Source: Poseidonocella sp. HB161398
GTDB taxonomy: Bacteria > Pseudomonadota > Alphaproteobacteria > Rhodobacterales > Rhodobacteraceae
Assembly: GCF_005870025.1 (NCBI RefSeq)
Contig: NZ_VATA01000055.1
Coordinates: 1-42,423, forward strand
Length of the DNA: 42,423 nt
Direction of reading: 5' to 3'
The position numbers and the translations under genes were made by a program. This document shows, piece by piece, positions 1 through 7,534 of the stretch. Position 1 is the stretch's first letter, and the number at the start of each line of letters is the position of its first letter. The notes beneath the pieces were generated by a model. That model saw only the letters and a program-made list of their open reading frames with translations. It was not told the DNA's origin and ran no database searches.

Positions 1-672
1 CCTTTTTCCGCCTTGAATCAAGGAGAAGACGCCCGCGGGCATGCCGGTTTTCGCGATTGCGGCATGGATCGCCTCGGCGACGATCTCGCCGGTGCCGGGA
101 TGCGCGGAATGGCCTTTCACGACGACCGGGCAGCCTGCGGCGAGCGCGGCGGCGGTGTCGCCGCCCGCGGTCGAGAAGGCCAGCGGGAAGTTCGAGGCGC
201 CGAAGACGGCGACCGGGCCGATCGGCCGCTGGATCATCCGCAGGTCCGGCCGCGGCAGCGGCGCGCGGTCGGGCAGCGCCTCGTCATGGCGGCGGTCGAG
301 GTAGTCGCCGGCGCGGATGTGGCTGGCAAAGAGCCGCAGCTGGCCGGTCGTCCGGCCGCGCTCGCCCTGCAGCCGCGCCTCGGGCAGGCCGGTTTCCTGG
401 GAACCGATCTCGGTGATGGCCTCTGCGCGGGCCTCGATCTCGTCGGCGATCGCCTCGAGGAAGGCGGCGCGGGCCTCGCGCGTCGTGTAGCCGTAGGACC
501 AGAACGCCTCTTCGGCGGCTTCGCAGGCGCGGTCGACCAGCGCGACGGTGCCGACGGAGAAGTCATACGCCGGGCCTTGGGCGGGCTCGGAGGCGAAGGT
601 TTGGTCCCCCGCCACCCACTCGCCTGCGATCAGGTGCTTGCCATGCGGCGTGAAAACGGACTTGTCGAGCAT
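1..672 (-). CDS. Alpha-ketoglutaric semialdehyde dehydrogenase, N-terminal part (cut by window edge)
   Basis: This is an aldehyde dehydrogenase of the 2,5-dioxovalerate type, which oxidises alpha-ketoglutarate semialdehyde to 2-oxoglutarate as the last step of non-phosphorylative sugar-acid pathways. The 224 codons present cover most of the NAD(P)-binding domain. The stretch FGASNFPLAFS followed by GGDTAAALAAGCPVVVK is characteristic of this subfamily, which has SNFP where generic ALDHs have the PWNFP signature. The catalytic Cys lies beyond the left edge. The ATG start is supported by an AAGGAG ribosome site 7 bases upstream. It is the last visible gene of a leftward cluster, 67 bp after the SDR gene, with the matching upstream enzymes behind it. 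The family is clear; substrate is inferred from the neighbours. Confidence 0.85.
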   Translation of the reverse strand, partial: MLDKSVFTPHGKHLIAGEWVAGDQTFASEPAQGPAYDFSVGTVALVDRACEAAEEAFWSYGYTTREARAAFLEAIADEIEARAEAITEIGSQETGLPEARLQGERGRTTGQLRLFASHIRAGDYLDRRHDEALPDRAPLPRPDLRMIQRPIGPVAVFGASNFPLAFSTAGGDTAAALAAGCPVVVKGHSAHPGTGEIVAEAIHAAIAKTGMPAGVFSLIQGGKR

Positions 673-739
673 CTCGGGATCTCCTTGTCTGGGACGCGCA
701 AGCGCCCGGGATTCCTTGAGTTTCAGGATCGGACGCGGA

Positions 740-1480
740 TCAGCCGCGGCCGATGAACGGCATCTTGGTTGCCATGATCGTCATGAACTGGACATTGGTC
801 TCGGGCGGCAGGGTCGCCATCGACAGCACCGCCTGCGCGACATGCTGGACATCCATCATCGCCTCGGCGCGGATCGAACCGTCGGCCTGCGGCACGCCTT
901 TCGCCTGCCCCGCCGCCATGTCGGTCGCGGCATTGCCGATGTCGATCTGGCCGCAGGAAATGTCGAAGGGGCGCCCGTCGAGGCTGAGCGTCCGGGTCAT
1001 GCCGGTCACGGCATGCTTCGAGGCGGTGTAGGCGATCGAGCCCGGGCGCGGCACATGGGCCGAGATCGAGCCGTTATTGATGATCCGTCCGCCCTGCGGC
1101 TCCTGACGGCGCATCCGTGCGAAGGCGGCGCGGGCGCAGTAGAACATGCCGTCGATATTGACCGAGGTGATGCGGCGCCAGTCCTCGACCGACATGTCGT
1201 CGATCAGCACGGATTTCAGCGACTGCCCGGCATTGTTGAAAAGCGCGTCGATCCGGCCCCAGGCCGCCATGGCGGTGTCGAAGGCCCCGTCGACGGCCGC
1301 GGGATCGGTGACGTCGCAGGGCAGGACCAGCGCGGCCGGGTTGCCCGCGGCAGTCTCTTCCAGGGCTTCGGCGCGGCGGCCGATCAGCCCGACCCGCCAG
1401 CCCGCCCCGAGAAAGGCGCGCGCCGTGGCGCGGCCGATCCCGGCGGAGGCACCGGTGACGATGATCGAGGGCGCGCTCAC
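740..1480 (-). CDS. SDR-family NAD(P)-dependent dehydrogenase
   Basis: This 246-residue classical short-chain dehydrogenase shows the TGASAGIG cofactor motif (residues 9-16), the NNAG motif (82-85), Asn109, Ser138 and the catalytic Tyr151-x3-Lys155 (YTASK). It probably oxidises a hydroxyl of a sugar, sugar acid or pathway intermediate with NAD(P) in the cytoplasm. The start is GTG and overlaps the stop codon of the preceding dehydratase gene in the four bases GTGA, so the two are translationally coupled. Lying between a DHDPS-family enzyme and a semialdehyde dehydrogenase, it should act in the same pathway. Its substrate cannot be told from sequence: a pentose or hexose dehydrogenase feeding the sugar-acid route, or a KduD-like 2-keto-3-deoxy sugar dehydrogenase, are both possible. 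Confidence 0.85.
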   Translation of the reverse strand: MSAPSIIVTGASAGIGRATARAFLGAGWRVGLIGRRAEALEETAAGNPAALVLPCDVTDPAAVDGAFDTAMAAWGRIDALFNNAGQSLKSVLIDDMSVEDWRRITSVNIDGMFYCARAAFARMRRQEPQGGRIINNGSISAHVPRPGSIAYTASKHAVTGMTRTLSLDGRPFDISCGQIDIGNAATDMAAGQAKGVPQADGSIRAEAMMDVQHVAQAVLSMATLPPETNVQFMTIMATKMPFIGRG

Positions 1481-2376
1481 GTGAGACCGACCTCGGCCAG
1501 GAACGCCTCCAGCGTTGCCTGCTGGGCGCCGGTCAGCGGCCAGGCGGAGGGCGGACGGGTCGCGCCGCAATCGAAGCCGGTCGCGGCCAGCGCGGCTTTC
1601 ACGCCGGTCACGTTGGTGCCGTTCAGCTCTTCGGCGCGGATCTCCTCGAAGGGCTTCATCTCGTCGATCAGCTGGTTCGCGGTGACGTAGTCGCCCGCGT
1701 CCAGCGCCTTGTGGATCGCGACGGAGCGCTCGGGCCAGACATTGATGAGGCCCGAGGTGAAGCCCCGCGCGCCGACAGCATAGAGCGGCGGCGCCCAGAC
1801 CTCGGCCAGCCCGCCGACCCAGACGATCGAGGGATCGCAGGCGGCGATGGCATCGGCCAGCTTCAGCGGGTTGGGCGTCGCCCATTTCACGCCCTTGACG
1901 CCGGGCAGGTCGCAGAGCGCCTTGATGTTCTTGGTGCCGATCGCGTCATTGCGCAGATACAGCATCATCGGCAGCCCGCCGGAGGCCTCGTGCACCGCCT
2001 TGACGTAGTCGACGGTGCCCCGCGGGGAGACGAAGGGATCCGGCGGCTGGTGGATCATCAGCGCCGAAGCGCCCGCCTCGGCCGAGGCCTTCGCCAGGCG
2101 GCAGGCGTCGCGGATGCCGCGGCCCACGCCAGCCAGGACCGGCGCGCGGCCGTCGACCATGCGGCAGACCTCGGCGACCATGGTGCAGGCCTCGTCGGTC
2201 GTCAGCGCGTAGAACTCGCCGGTATTGCCGTTGACGACCGGGATATGCACCCCGGCCTCCAGCGCGCGGTCGATGATCGGCGCGAGCTTCGCCGGGGCGA
2301 TTTCCCCGGCCTCGTCATAGGGCGTGACGAGGATGCCGGAGATGCCGGTGAGCGCCTTGTCGAGATCGAATGCCAT
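1477..2376 (-). CDS. DHDPS-family 2-keto-3-deoxy sugar-acid dehydratase or aldolase
   Basis: This is a 299-residue TIM-barrel enzyme of the dihydrodipicolinate synthase / N-acetylneuraminate lyase family. It has the NGNTGEF loop (residues 49-55, replacing the usual GTTGE), Tyr140 in MLYLRN and the Schiff-base lysine in GVKWAT (Lys164). Paired with an arabonate-type dehydratase upstream and a ketoglutarate-semialdehyde dehydrogenase downstream, the likely reaction is dehydration of 2-keto-3-deoxy-pentonate (or 5-keto-4-deoxy-glucarate) to alpha-ketoglutarate semialdehyde, as done by AraD or KdgD. A retro-aldol role is the alternative. The start lies 11 bp after the dehydratase stop with a GAGG ribosome site in the gap; the end overlaps the SDR gene by 4 bp. 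The family is certain, the substrate is inferred. Confidence 0.87.
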   Translation of the reverse strand: MAFDLDKALTGISGILVTPYDEAGEIAPAKLAPIIDRALEAGVHIPVVNGNTGEFYALTTDEACTMVAEVCRMVDGRAPVLAGVGRGIRDACRLAKASAEAGASALMIHQPPDPFVSPRGTVDYVKAVHEASGGLPMMLYLRNDAIGTKNIKALCDLPGVKGVKWATPNPLKLADAIAACDPSIVWVGGLAEVWAPPLYAVGARGFTSGLINVWPERSVAIHKALDAGDYVTANQLIDEMKPFEEIRAEELNGTNVTGVKAALAATGFDCGATRPPSAWPLTGAQQATLEAFLAEVGLT

Positions 2377-2387
2377 ATGCGGCCTCC

Positions 2388-4130
2388 TCAGAAGATGTCG
2401 GGCTCGCCCGCGGCGCGGCCGAAATCGGATTGCAGGTAGTCGAAATCGCAGCCCTTGTCGGCCTGGGTGACGTGCCTGGAGAACATCCAGCCCCAGCCGC
2501 GCTCGTATTTCGGTTCGGGCGGCGTCCACGCGGCCTTGCGCGCGGCGATCTCCTCTTCGGGGACCAGCATGTCGAGGCGGCGGTTCGGCACGTCGAGCCG
2601 GACGATGTCGCCGGTCTTCACCAGCGCCAGCGGGCCGCCGACGAAGCTTTCCGGGGCGACATGCAGCACGCAGGCGCCGTAGGAGGTGCCCGACATCCGC
2701 GCATCCGAGATCCGCAGCATGTCGCGATGGCCCTGCTTGATCAGCGCCTTGGGGATCGGCAGCATGCCCCATTCCGGCATGCCCGGCCCGCCCAGCGGCC
2801 CGGCGTTGCGCAGGATCATGACATGGTCCGGGGTGACCTCCAGATCCTCGTCGTCGACCGCCTTCTTCATCTCCGGATAGCTGTCGAAGACCAGCGCCGG
2901 TCCTTCGTGGACATAGTATTTCGGATCGCAGGCGGCGGGCTTGATGACCGCGCCGTCAGGGCAGAGATTGCCGCGCAGCACGGCGAGCGAGCCCTCGTGG
3001 TAGACCGGGTTCGAGAGCGGCCGGATCACGTCGTCATTGTAGACTTTCGCGCCCTCCAGGTTCTCGCCCATGGTCTTGCCGGTGACGGTCAGGCAGGTCG
3101 TGTCGAGCCGGTCCTCGATCTGCTTCATCAGCGCGCGCAGGCCGCCGGCGAAGAAGAAGTCCTCCATCAGGTAGCCCTTGCCCGAGGGACGGACATTGGC
3201 GATCAGCGGCGTGGTGCGCCCCAGCGCGTCGAGATCGTCGAGCGTCAGGTTGACGCCCGCGCGGCGCGCCATGGCGATCAGGTGGACGACGGCATTGGTC
3301 GAGCAGCCGGTCGCCATCGCCACGATGGCCGCGTTCTTCACCGCCGATTCGGTGATGATCTGGTCGGGGGTCAGGTCTTCCCAGACCATGTCGACGATGC
3401 GGCGGCCGCAATCGGCGCCCATGCGCTGGTGGCCCGAATCGACCGCCGGGATCGAGGAGGCGCCGGGCAGCGTCAGCCCCATCGCGTCGGTGATCGCGGT
3501 CATGGTCGAGGCGGTGCCCATGGTCATGCAGACGCCCGCCGAGCGCGCAATGCCGCCCTGGATGCCGACCCATTCCTCGTCGGTGATATTGCCCGCGCGG
3601 CGCTCGTCCCAGTACTTCCAGGCATCCGAGCCCGAGCCCAGCCTGTTGCCCGCGTAGTTCCCGGCCAGCATCGGCCCGGCGGGCAGGTAGATGAAGGGAA
3701 TGCCCGCGGAAATCGCGCCCATCACGAGGCCCGGGGTGGTCTTGTCGCAGCCGCCCATCAGCACCACGCCGTCGAACGGGTGGGAGCGGATCATCTCCTC
3801 GCATTCCATGGCCAGCATGTTGCGGTAGATCATCGAGGTCGGCTTGGTGAAGCTCTCGTCGACGCTGAGCGACGGCATCTCGACGGCGAAGCCGCCGCCC
3901 TGGAACACGCCCCGCTTCACGTCCTGGGCACGCTCGCGGAAATGGCTGTGGCAGGAGTTGATCTCCGACCAGGTATTGAGGATGCCGATCAGCGGCTTGC
4001 CTTTGAAATCCGCCTCCGAATAGCCGAGCTGCATGAGCCGCGACCGGTGGCCGAAGCTGCGCAGATCATCCGGCGCAAACCAGCGTGCCGAGCGCAAGCT
4101 GTCCGCGTCCTTGCGGTCCACATCTTTCAT
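2388..4130 (-). CDS. IlvD/Edd-family sugar-acid dehydratase (L-arabonate dehydratase type)
   Basis: This 580-residue Fe-S dehydratase removes water from an aldonic acid to give a 2-keto-3-deoxy acid. Three cluster cysteines are visible: Cys60 (NSCHSHF), Cys128 (GGCDKTTPG) and Cys201 (GVCMTMGTAS). Their spacing agrees with what I recall for the Rhizobium L-arabonate dehydratase. The C-terminal ARMSGTSYG motif carries Ser480, the proposed catalytic base. Length matches the arabonate/xylonate/galactonate dehydratase branch rather than 6-phosphogluconate dehydratase (about 600). It is the first gene of the leftward operon, with a GGGAGGG ribosome site. Its promoter overlaps a LacI-type operator shared with the divergent tct operon. 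The preferred sugar acid (arabonate, fuconate, xylonate) is not decidable here. Confidence 0.88.
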   Translation of the reverse strand: MKDVDRKDADSLRSARWFAPDDLRSFGHRSRLMQLGYSEADFKGKPLIGILNTWSEINSCHSHFRERAQDVKRGVFQGGGFAVEMPSLSVDESFTKPTSMIYRNMLAMECEEMIRSHPFDGVVLMGGCDKTTPGLVMGAISAGIPFIYLPAGPMLAGNYAGNRLGSGSDAWKYWDERRAGNITDEEWVGIQGGIARSAGVCMTMGTASTMTAITDAMGLTLPGASSIPAVDSGHQRMGADCGRRIVDMVWEDLTPDQIITESAVKNAAIVAMATGCSTNAVVHLIAMARRAGVNLTLDDLDALGRTTPLIANVRPSGKGYLMEDFFFAGGLRALMKQIEDRLDTTCLTVTGKTMGENLEGAKVYNDDVIRPLSNPVYHEGSLAVLRGNLCPDGAVIKPAACDPKYYVHEGPALVFDSYPEMKKAVDDEDLEVTPDHVMILRNAGPLGGPGMPEWGMLPIPKALIKQGHRDMLRISDARMSGTSYGACVLHVAPESFVGGPLALVKTGDIVRLDVPNRRLDMLVPEEEIAARKAAWTPPEPKYERGWGWMFSRHVTQADKGCDFDYLQSDFGRAAGEPDIF

Positions 4131-4166
4131 GGATCACCCTCCCTAGGCGCAATCGTCTTTGCGTCG

Positions 4167-4182
4167 ATGTATGCGCTTACAT
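4167..4182. promoter_or_regulatory. LacI-family operator O1, over the dehydratase promoter
   Basis: ATGTATGCGCTTACAT is an imperfect palindrome around a central CG, the layout typical of LacI-family operators. On the minus strand a TTGACG -35 element (4190-4195) lies 17 bp from an ATACAT -10-like element inside this site (4167-4172). A bound repressor would block the leftward dehydratase operon. A near-identical copy lies at 4278-4291. Confidence 0.7.
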
Positions 4183-4243
4183 TTTCGCTCGTCAATGGGC
4201 TTCGCCGAAATTCAATGATATTTTTGTGAGATCAATTCAAAGC

Positions 4244-4249
4244 TTGACA
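4244..4249 (+). promoter_or_regulatory. Candidate -35 element of the rightward tct operon
   Basis: TTGACA matches the sigma-70 -35 consensus exactly. A weak -10 candidate (TGTTGA, 4268-4273) follows at 18 bp spacing. The second LacI-type operator starts 4 bp after it, where transcription should begin. The -10 match is poor, so the exact promoter is tentative. Confidence 0.45.
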
Positions 4250-4277
4250 GCTCGAGCCCCGATATGGTGTTGAGCTG

Positions 4278-4291
4278 TGTATGCGCTTTCA
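4278..4291. promoter_or_regulatory. LacI-family operator O2, at the tct operon start
   Basis: TGTATGCGCTTTCA repeats O1 with one mismatch over 14 bases, on the same strand and 110 bp away. It lies just after the candidate tct promoter and 84 bp before tctC. The pair would let one regulator control both divergent operons, possibly by looping (110 bp is about ten helical turns). The likely regulator is the LacI-type gene at 7535-8581. Confidence 0.68.
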
Positions 4292-4375
4292 TAGTGCAGC
4301 ATGGAGCGGTGAGGGGCCGCTCCTCTTTCTCGGGACACCCGTCGCCCGCTCGGGCGACCAATGGGAGGAAAAGAC

Positions 4376-5419
4376 ATGACTTTCACCCGCCGGACTCTCC
4401 TGGCCGCGGCCTCTGCCGCCGCGATTCTCGCCCAGCCCTTTGCGGCCTCGGCTGCCGATCTGCCGCGCAACATCCGCATGGTGATCGGCTCGACCTCGAC
4501 CGGGGGCGACACCTACCAGGCCGCCGCGATCGTCGCCGATGCGCTCTCCGACAAGCTCGGCGTGAACATCAAGGTCGATGCCGTCGGCGCCGTGAACGGC
4601 TTAAAGGCGCTCGAGCGCGACAAGCGCGGCACCACCATCATGCTGTTCCACGATTTCGCCTATCTGGCCGAGCTCTACGGCGGCAAGGGCTTCGTCAATC
4701 CGTTCGACGCCTTCACCGTCGGCGCGACCATCGCCAACAACCCCGGCAATGCCTACCTGGTCGGCGCGAACTCGCCCTACCAGACGATGGAGGACATCCT
4801 GACCGCCGCCGAGAACGGCGAGCGCGTGCGCGTCGCGATCCAGCCCGGCGGCGTGTCCGAGATCGGCTTCTCGGCGATGAAGAACGCCGCCAAGGTGCGC
4901 GCGCCCGGCTCTGAGGAGAACATCGTCGCGGTCAATACCGGCTCGCAGTCGGACAAGAACCAGGCGATGTGGGACGGGCTTGCCGACGTGATCAACGGCT
5001 CCATCCAGGCCAACGAGCAGTTCACCCAGCTCGACGGCGACGACCAGAAGGCGATGCGCTTCGTCTGGATCACCGCCTCGCCGGAGACCCTGGCCGAAGC
5101 GCCCGAGGCCGGCATGGGCGCCCTGACCCGCGACGCCATGCTGGACTATGCCAGCCCGAAGACCTCCGTCACCCTCGACGGCACCCAGGACTTCACCTTC
5201 GACAAGGAATTCTTCCTCATCTACAACAAGGACATGGACCCGGCGATGATCGACACGATCGACCAGGCCCTGGCCGAGATCTACGAGGAAGGCGAGATCC
5301 AGAAGAAGGAAACCGCCGCGTTCTTCACGCCGAACTTCCGCCCCTCCGCGGAAGCGCGCGAGCACCTGATGGAGAAGCGCGAGACCTACAAGAAGGTCAT
5401 CTCCGACATCTCGGGCTGA
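4376..5419 (+). CDS. tctC: TctC-like periplasmic solute-binding protein
   Basis: This 347-residue protein is the binding component of a tripartite tricarboxylate transporter (TTT). It begins with a twin-arginine-like signal (TRRTLLAAASAAAIL) and a probable cleavage after ASA near residue 26. The mature part opens with NIRMVIGSTSTGGDTY, matching the beta-strand and ligand loop of the TctC/Bug fold, whose loops bind carboxylates. The ATG at 4376 was chosen over the in-frame ATG at 4361 because GGGAGGAA lies just before it. TTT systems move tricarboxylates and other organic acids. Divergence from sugar-acid genes suggests that a sugar acid is the cargo here. The binding protein is well separated from tctB by a hairpin-containing gap. 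Confidence 0.85.
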   Translation: MTFTRRTLLAAASAAAILAQPFAASAADLPRNIRMVIGSTSTGGDTYQAAAIVADALSDKLGVNIKVDAVGAVNGLKALERDKRGTTIMLFHDFAYLAELYGGKGFVNPFDAFTVGATIANNPGNAYLVGANSPYQTMEDILTAAENGERVRVAIQPGGVSEIGFSAMKNAAKVRAPGSEENIVAVNTGSQSDKNQAMWDGLADVINGSIQANEQFTQLDGDDQKAMRFVWITASPETLAEAPEAGMGALTRDAMLDYASPKTSVTLDGTQDFTFDKEFFLIYNKDMDPAMIDTIDQALAEIYEEGEIQKKETAAFFTPNFRPSAEAREHLMEKRETYKKVISDISG

Positions 5420-5443
5420 GCCTCCCCGGCCTGACGGTCCCTG

Positions 5444-5457
5444 CCCGCCCGGGCGGG
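5444..5457. repeat. Perfect GC palindrome in the tctC-tctB gap
   Basis: CCCGCCCGGGCGGG is a 14-bp perfect palindrome 25 bp after the tctC stop, in a 124-bp gap. A hairpin here could stabilise tctC mRNA or dampen read-through, giving more binding protein than permease. There is no T-tract, so full termination is unlikely. Confidence 0.45.
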
Positions 5458-5543
5458 GGCCCCTATCCCGTTCCGGGCTGTGCGCCGCGCGACGCGGCCG
5501 CCTAGCCTGCCTTTGCCAAGTTCCGGACCGAAGGGAGACCGCG

Positions 5544-5963
5544 ATGGGCAGCCTGACCCACGTGACCATCAATTTCGAGACATCGCACCTGATCTTCCCG
5601 ACGCTGATCGGCTGCATCCTGGCGCTCCTCGGCCTGGCCATCGCCATCCGCGACCGCCGCCAGCTTGCCGCCTCGGGGGCCCACTGGCGCAAGATCCTGG
5701 GCGAAATGGACAAGATGCGCTTCTTCGGCACGCTCGCCCTGACCGTGCTCTACTTCTCGGCCATGGTGCCGGTGGGCGACATCTGGCCCAATACCGGCAT
5801 GGGCTTCCTGCTCTGCTCGATCCCGCTCGTGGCGCTCAGCGGACTGCTCTTCATGCGCGAGCGCAGCGCGAGATCCGTCGTGCCGCTCCTGATCGTCGCT
5901 GTCGCCGCGCCGACGCTGGTCTGGTGGCTCTTCACCGACCTCTTCTTCCTAACCCTGCCCTGA
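5544..5963 (+). CDS. tctB: TctB-like small membrane subunit of the TTT transporter
   Basis: This is a 139-residue hydrophobic protein with about four membrane segments (roughly residues 12-30, 54-75, 80-97 and 112-135). This is the size and topology of TctB, the poorly conserved small subunit that pairs with TctA. The start is preceded by a GAAGGGAG ribosome site. It lies between the binding protein and the large permease, 18 bp before tctA. The assignment rests mainly on position, length and topology. Confidence 0.8.
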   Translation: MGSLTHVTINFETSHLIFPTLIGCILALLGLAIAIRDRRQLAASGAHWRKILGEMDKMRFFGTLALTVLYFSAMVPVGDIWPNTGMGFLLCSIPLVALSGLLFMRERSARSVVPLLIVAVAAPTLVWWLFTDLFFLTLP

Positions 5964-5981
5964 GATCCGGGACCGCCGCTC

Positions 5982-7466
5982 ATGGACATTCTCGCATTCC
6001 TGTCGCCCCTCTTCGTGCTGCTGATCATCGGCGGCACCCTCGTGGGCATCATCTTCGGCGCCATTCCCGGCATGACCGCCACCATGGCCGTCGCCGTCTG
6101 CCTGCCGGTCACCTACTCGCTGGGGCTGGAGAACGGCCTGGCGCTGCTTCTGGGCCTCTATGTCGGGGGCATCTCGGGCGGGCTCGTCCCGGCCATCCTG
6201 CTGGGCATACCCGGCACGCCATCCTCGATCACCACGACGCTCGACGGCTATCCGATGGCCCGCGCGGGCCATGGCGAGAAGGCGCTGAAAATCGGCATCT
6301 GCGCCTCGCTGGTCGGCGGGCTCGTGTCGCTGATGATCCTCTACTTCTTCGCGCCCACCCTGGCCGATTTCGCGATCCGCTTCTCCTATGTCGAGAAGTT
6401 CCTGATCATCCTCTTCGCGCTCTCGGTGATGGCCGCGCTCAGCTCCGACCTGCTGCTGGGCATCTTCTCGGGCTTCCTGGGCATCTTCATCTCGCTGATC
6501 GGCACCTATGACGTCACCAAGGGCGGCAACGGCGAATGGCGGCTGATCCCGCCGGGGACCGAATACTGGCTGGAGCAGGGCTTCTCGCTGCTGCCGGTGC
6601 TGATCGGTCTCTTCGGCCTGGCCGCGATCCTCGACGAAGCCGAGACCGGCATGAAGCCCGGGCTCGGCGGCAAGGGGGTCGATGTCGGCCAGCACGAGCG
6701 GTTCTCGCTGTCGATCTTCCGCGGCCAGTGGGTCAACCTGATCCGCTCCAGCTGCATCGGCACCTTCGTCGGCATCCTGCCGGGCGTCGGCGGCTCGGCC
6801 GCGTCGATCCTGAGCTATTCGAACGCCAAGACCTTCTCGAAGAACCCGCAGAACTTCGGCAAGGGCGAACCGGCCGGGGTGATGGCCTCGGAGGCCGGGA
6901 ACAACGGCCTGACCGGGGGCGCGCTGGTGCCGCTGCTCAGCCTCGGGATCCCGGGCGACTCGACGACCGCGCTCCTGATCGGCGCCTTCACGCTGCAGGG
7001 CATCCAGGTCGGGCCGCTCTTCATCGGCAACAACCCGGTGACCTGGGACGCGATGATCGTCGCCATGCTGATCGCCAATGTCGCCATGTTCGGGCTGATG
7101 TACTTCGCCATCCGCTACTTCGCGATGGTGGTGACGATCCCCAAGCACATCCTCTTCCCCGTGATCCTGATGATGTGCGTGATCGGCGCCTACACGATCA
7201 ACTACGGCATCATGTTCGATGTCTGGACGCTGCTGATCTTCGGCGTGTTCGGCTGGCTGATGACCAAGATCCGGCTGGAGGTCGCGCCCTTCATCATCGG
7301 CTTCATCCTGGGGCCGTCGGCAGAGGTCTATTTCGTCAAGACGCTGGAGAGCTTCGGCGACCTGACGATCTTCTTCACCAAGAGCTGGATCGCGGTCTTC
7401 CTGTGGGTGCTCATCGCGCTCTCGGTCGGCGGCTCCGCCTACCTGCAGACCAAGAAGAAGGGCTGA
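5982..7466 (+). CDS. tctA: TctA-like large permease of the TTT transporter
   Basis: This 494-residue polytopic inner-membrane protein has the family hallmarks: an N-terminal GAIPGMTATMAVA loop (residues about 26-38), the ISGGLVPAILLGIPGTPSS segment, and a repeat-like second half with GILPGVGGSAASILSY and LGIPGDSTTALLIGA. These two inverted GxPG-type motifs are characteristic of TctA. It forms the ion-driven channel with TctB and receives substrate from TctC. It is the third gene of the tct operon. A hairpin follows ten bases after its stop, then the regulator gene. Confidence 0.92.
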   Translation: MDILAFLSPLFVLLIIGGTLVGIIFGAIPGMTATMAVAVCLPVTYSLGLENGLALLLGLYVGGISGGLVPAILLGIPGTPSSITTTLDGYPMARAGHGEKALKIGICASLVGGLVSLMILYFFAPTLADFAIRFSYVEKFLIILFALSVMAALSSDLLLGIFSGFLGIFISLIGTYDVTKGGNGEWRLIPPGTEYWLEQGFSLLPVLIGLFGLAAILDEAETGMKPGLGGKGVDVGQHERFSLSIFRGQWVNLIRSSCIGTFVGILPGVGGSAASILSYSNAKTFSKNPQNFGKGEPAGVMASEAGNNGLTGGALVPLLSLGIPGDSTTALLIGAFTLQGIQVGPLFIGNNPVTWDAMIVAMLIANVAMFGLMYFAIRYFAMVVTIPKHILFPVILMMCVIGAYTINYGIMFDVWTLLIFGVFGWLMTKIRLEVAPFIIGFILGPSAEVYFVKTLESFGDLTIFFTKSWIAVFLWVLIALSVGGSAYLQTKKKG

Positions 7467-7475
7467 TCCGCCCGG

Positions 7476-7495
7476 GGGCCGCGACAGCGCGGCCC
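7476..7495 (+). terminator. Hairpin after tctA
   Basis: GGGCCGCG and CGCGGCCC form a perfect 8-bp stem with an ACAG loop, followed by TCTTG. It lies between tctA and the LacI-type gene. The weak T-tract suggests partial termination or RNA stabilisation. Confidence 0.45.
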
Positions 7496-7534
7496 TCTTG
7501 CGGCCGCCCGGCCGCTCCGCGAGAATGAGGCGCC

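Noticed and set aside
740-1480. Naming the SDR as KduD (2-keto-3-deoxygluconate dehydrogenase)
   Set aside because: The catalytic motifs are common to all classical SDRs, and the pectin genes are in a separate locus. Evidence does not favour one substrate.
4224-4242. A CRP-like site (TGTGA near 4225) in the divergent promoter region
   Set aside because: Only the left half fits; the right half is TTCAA instead of TCACA.
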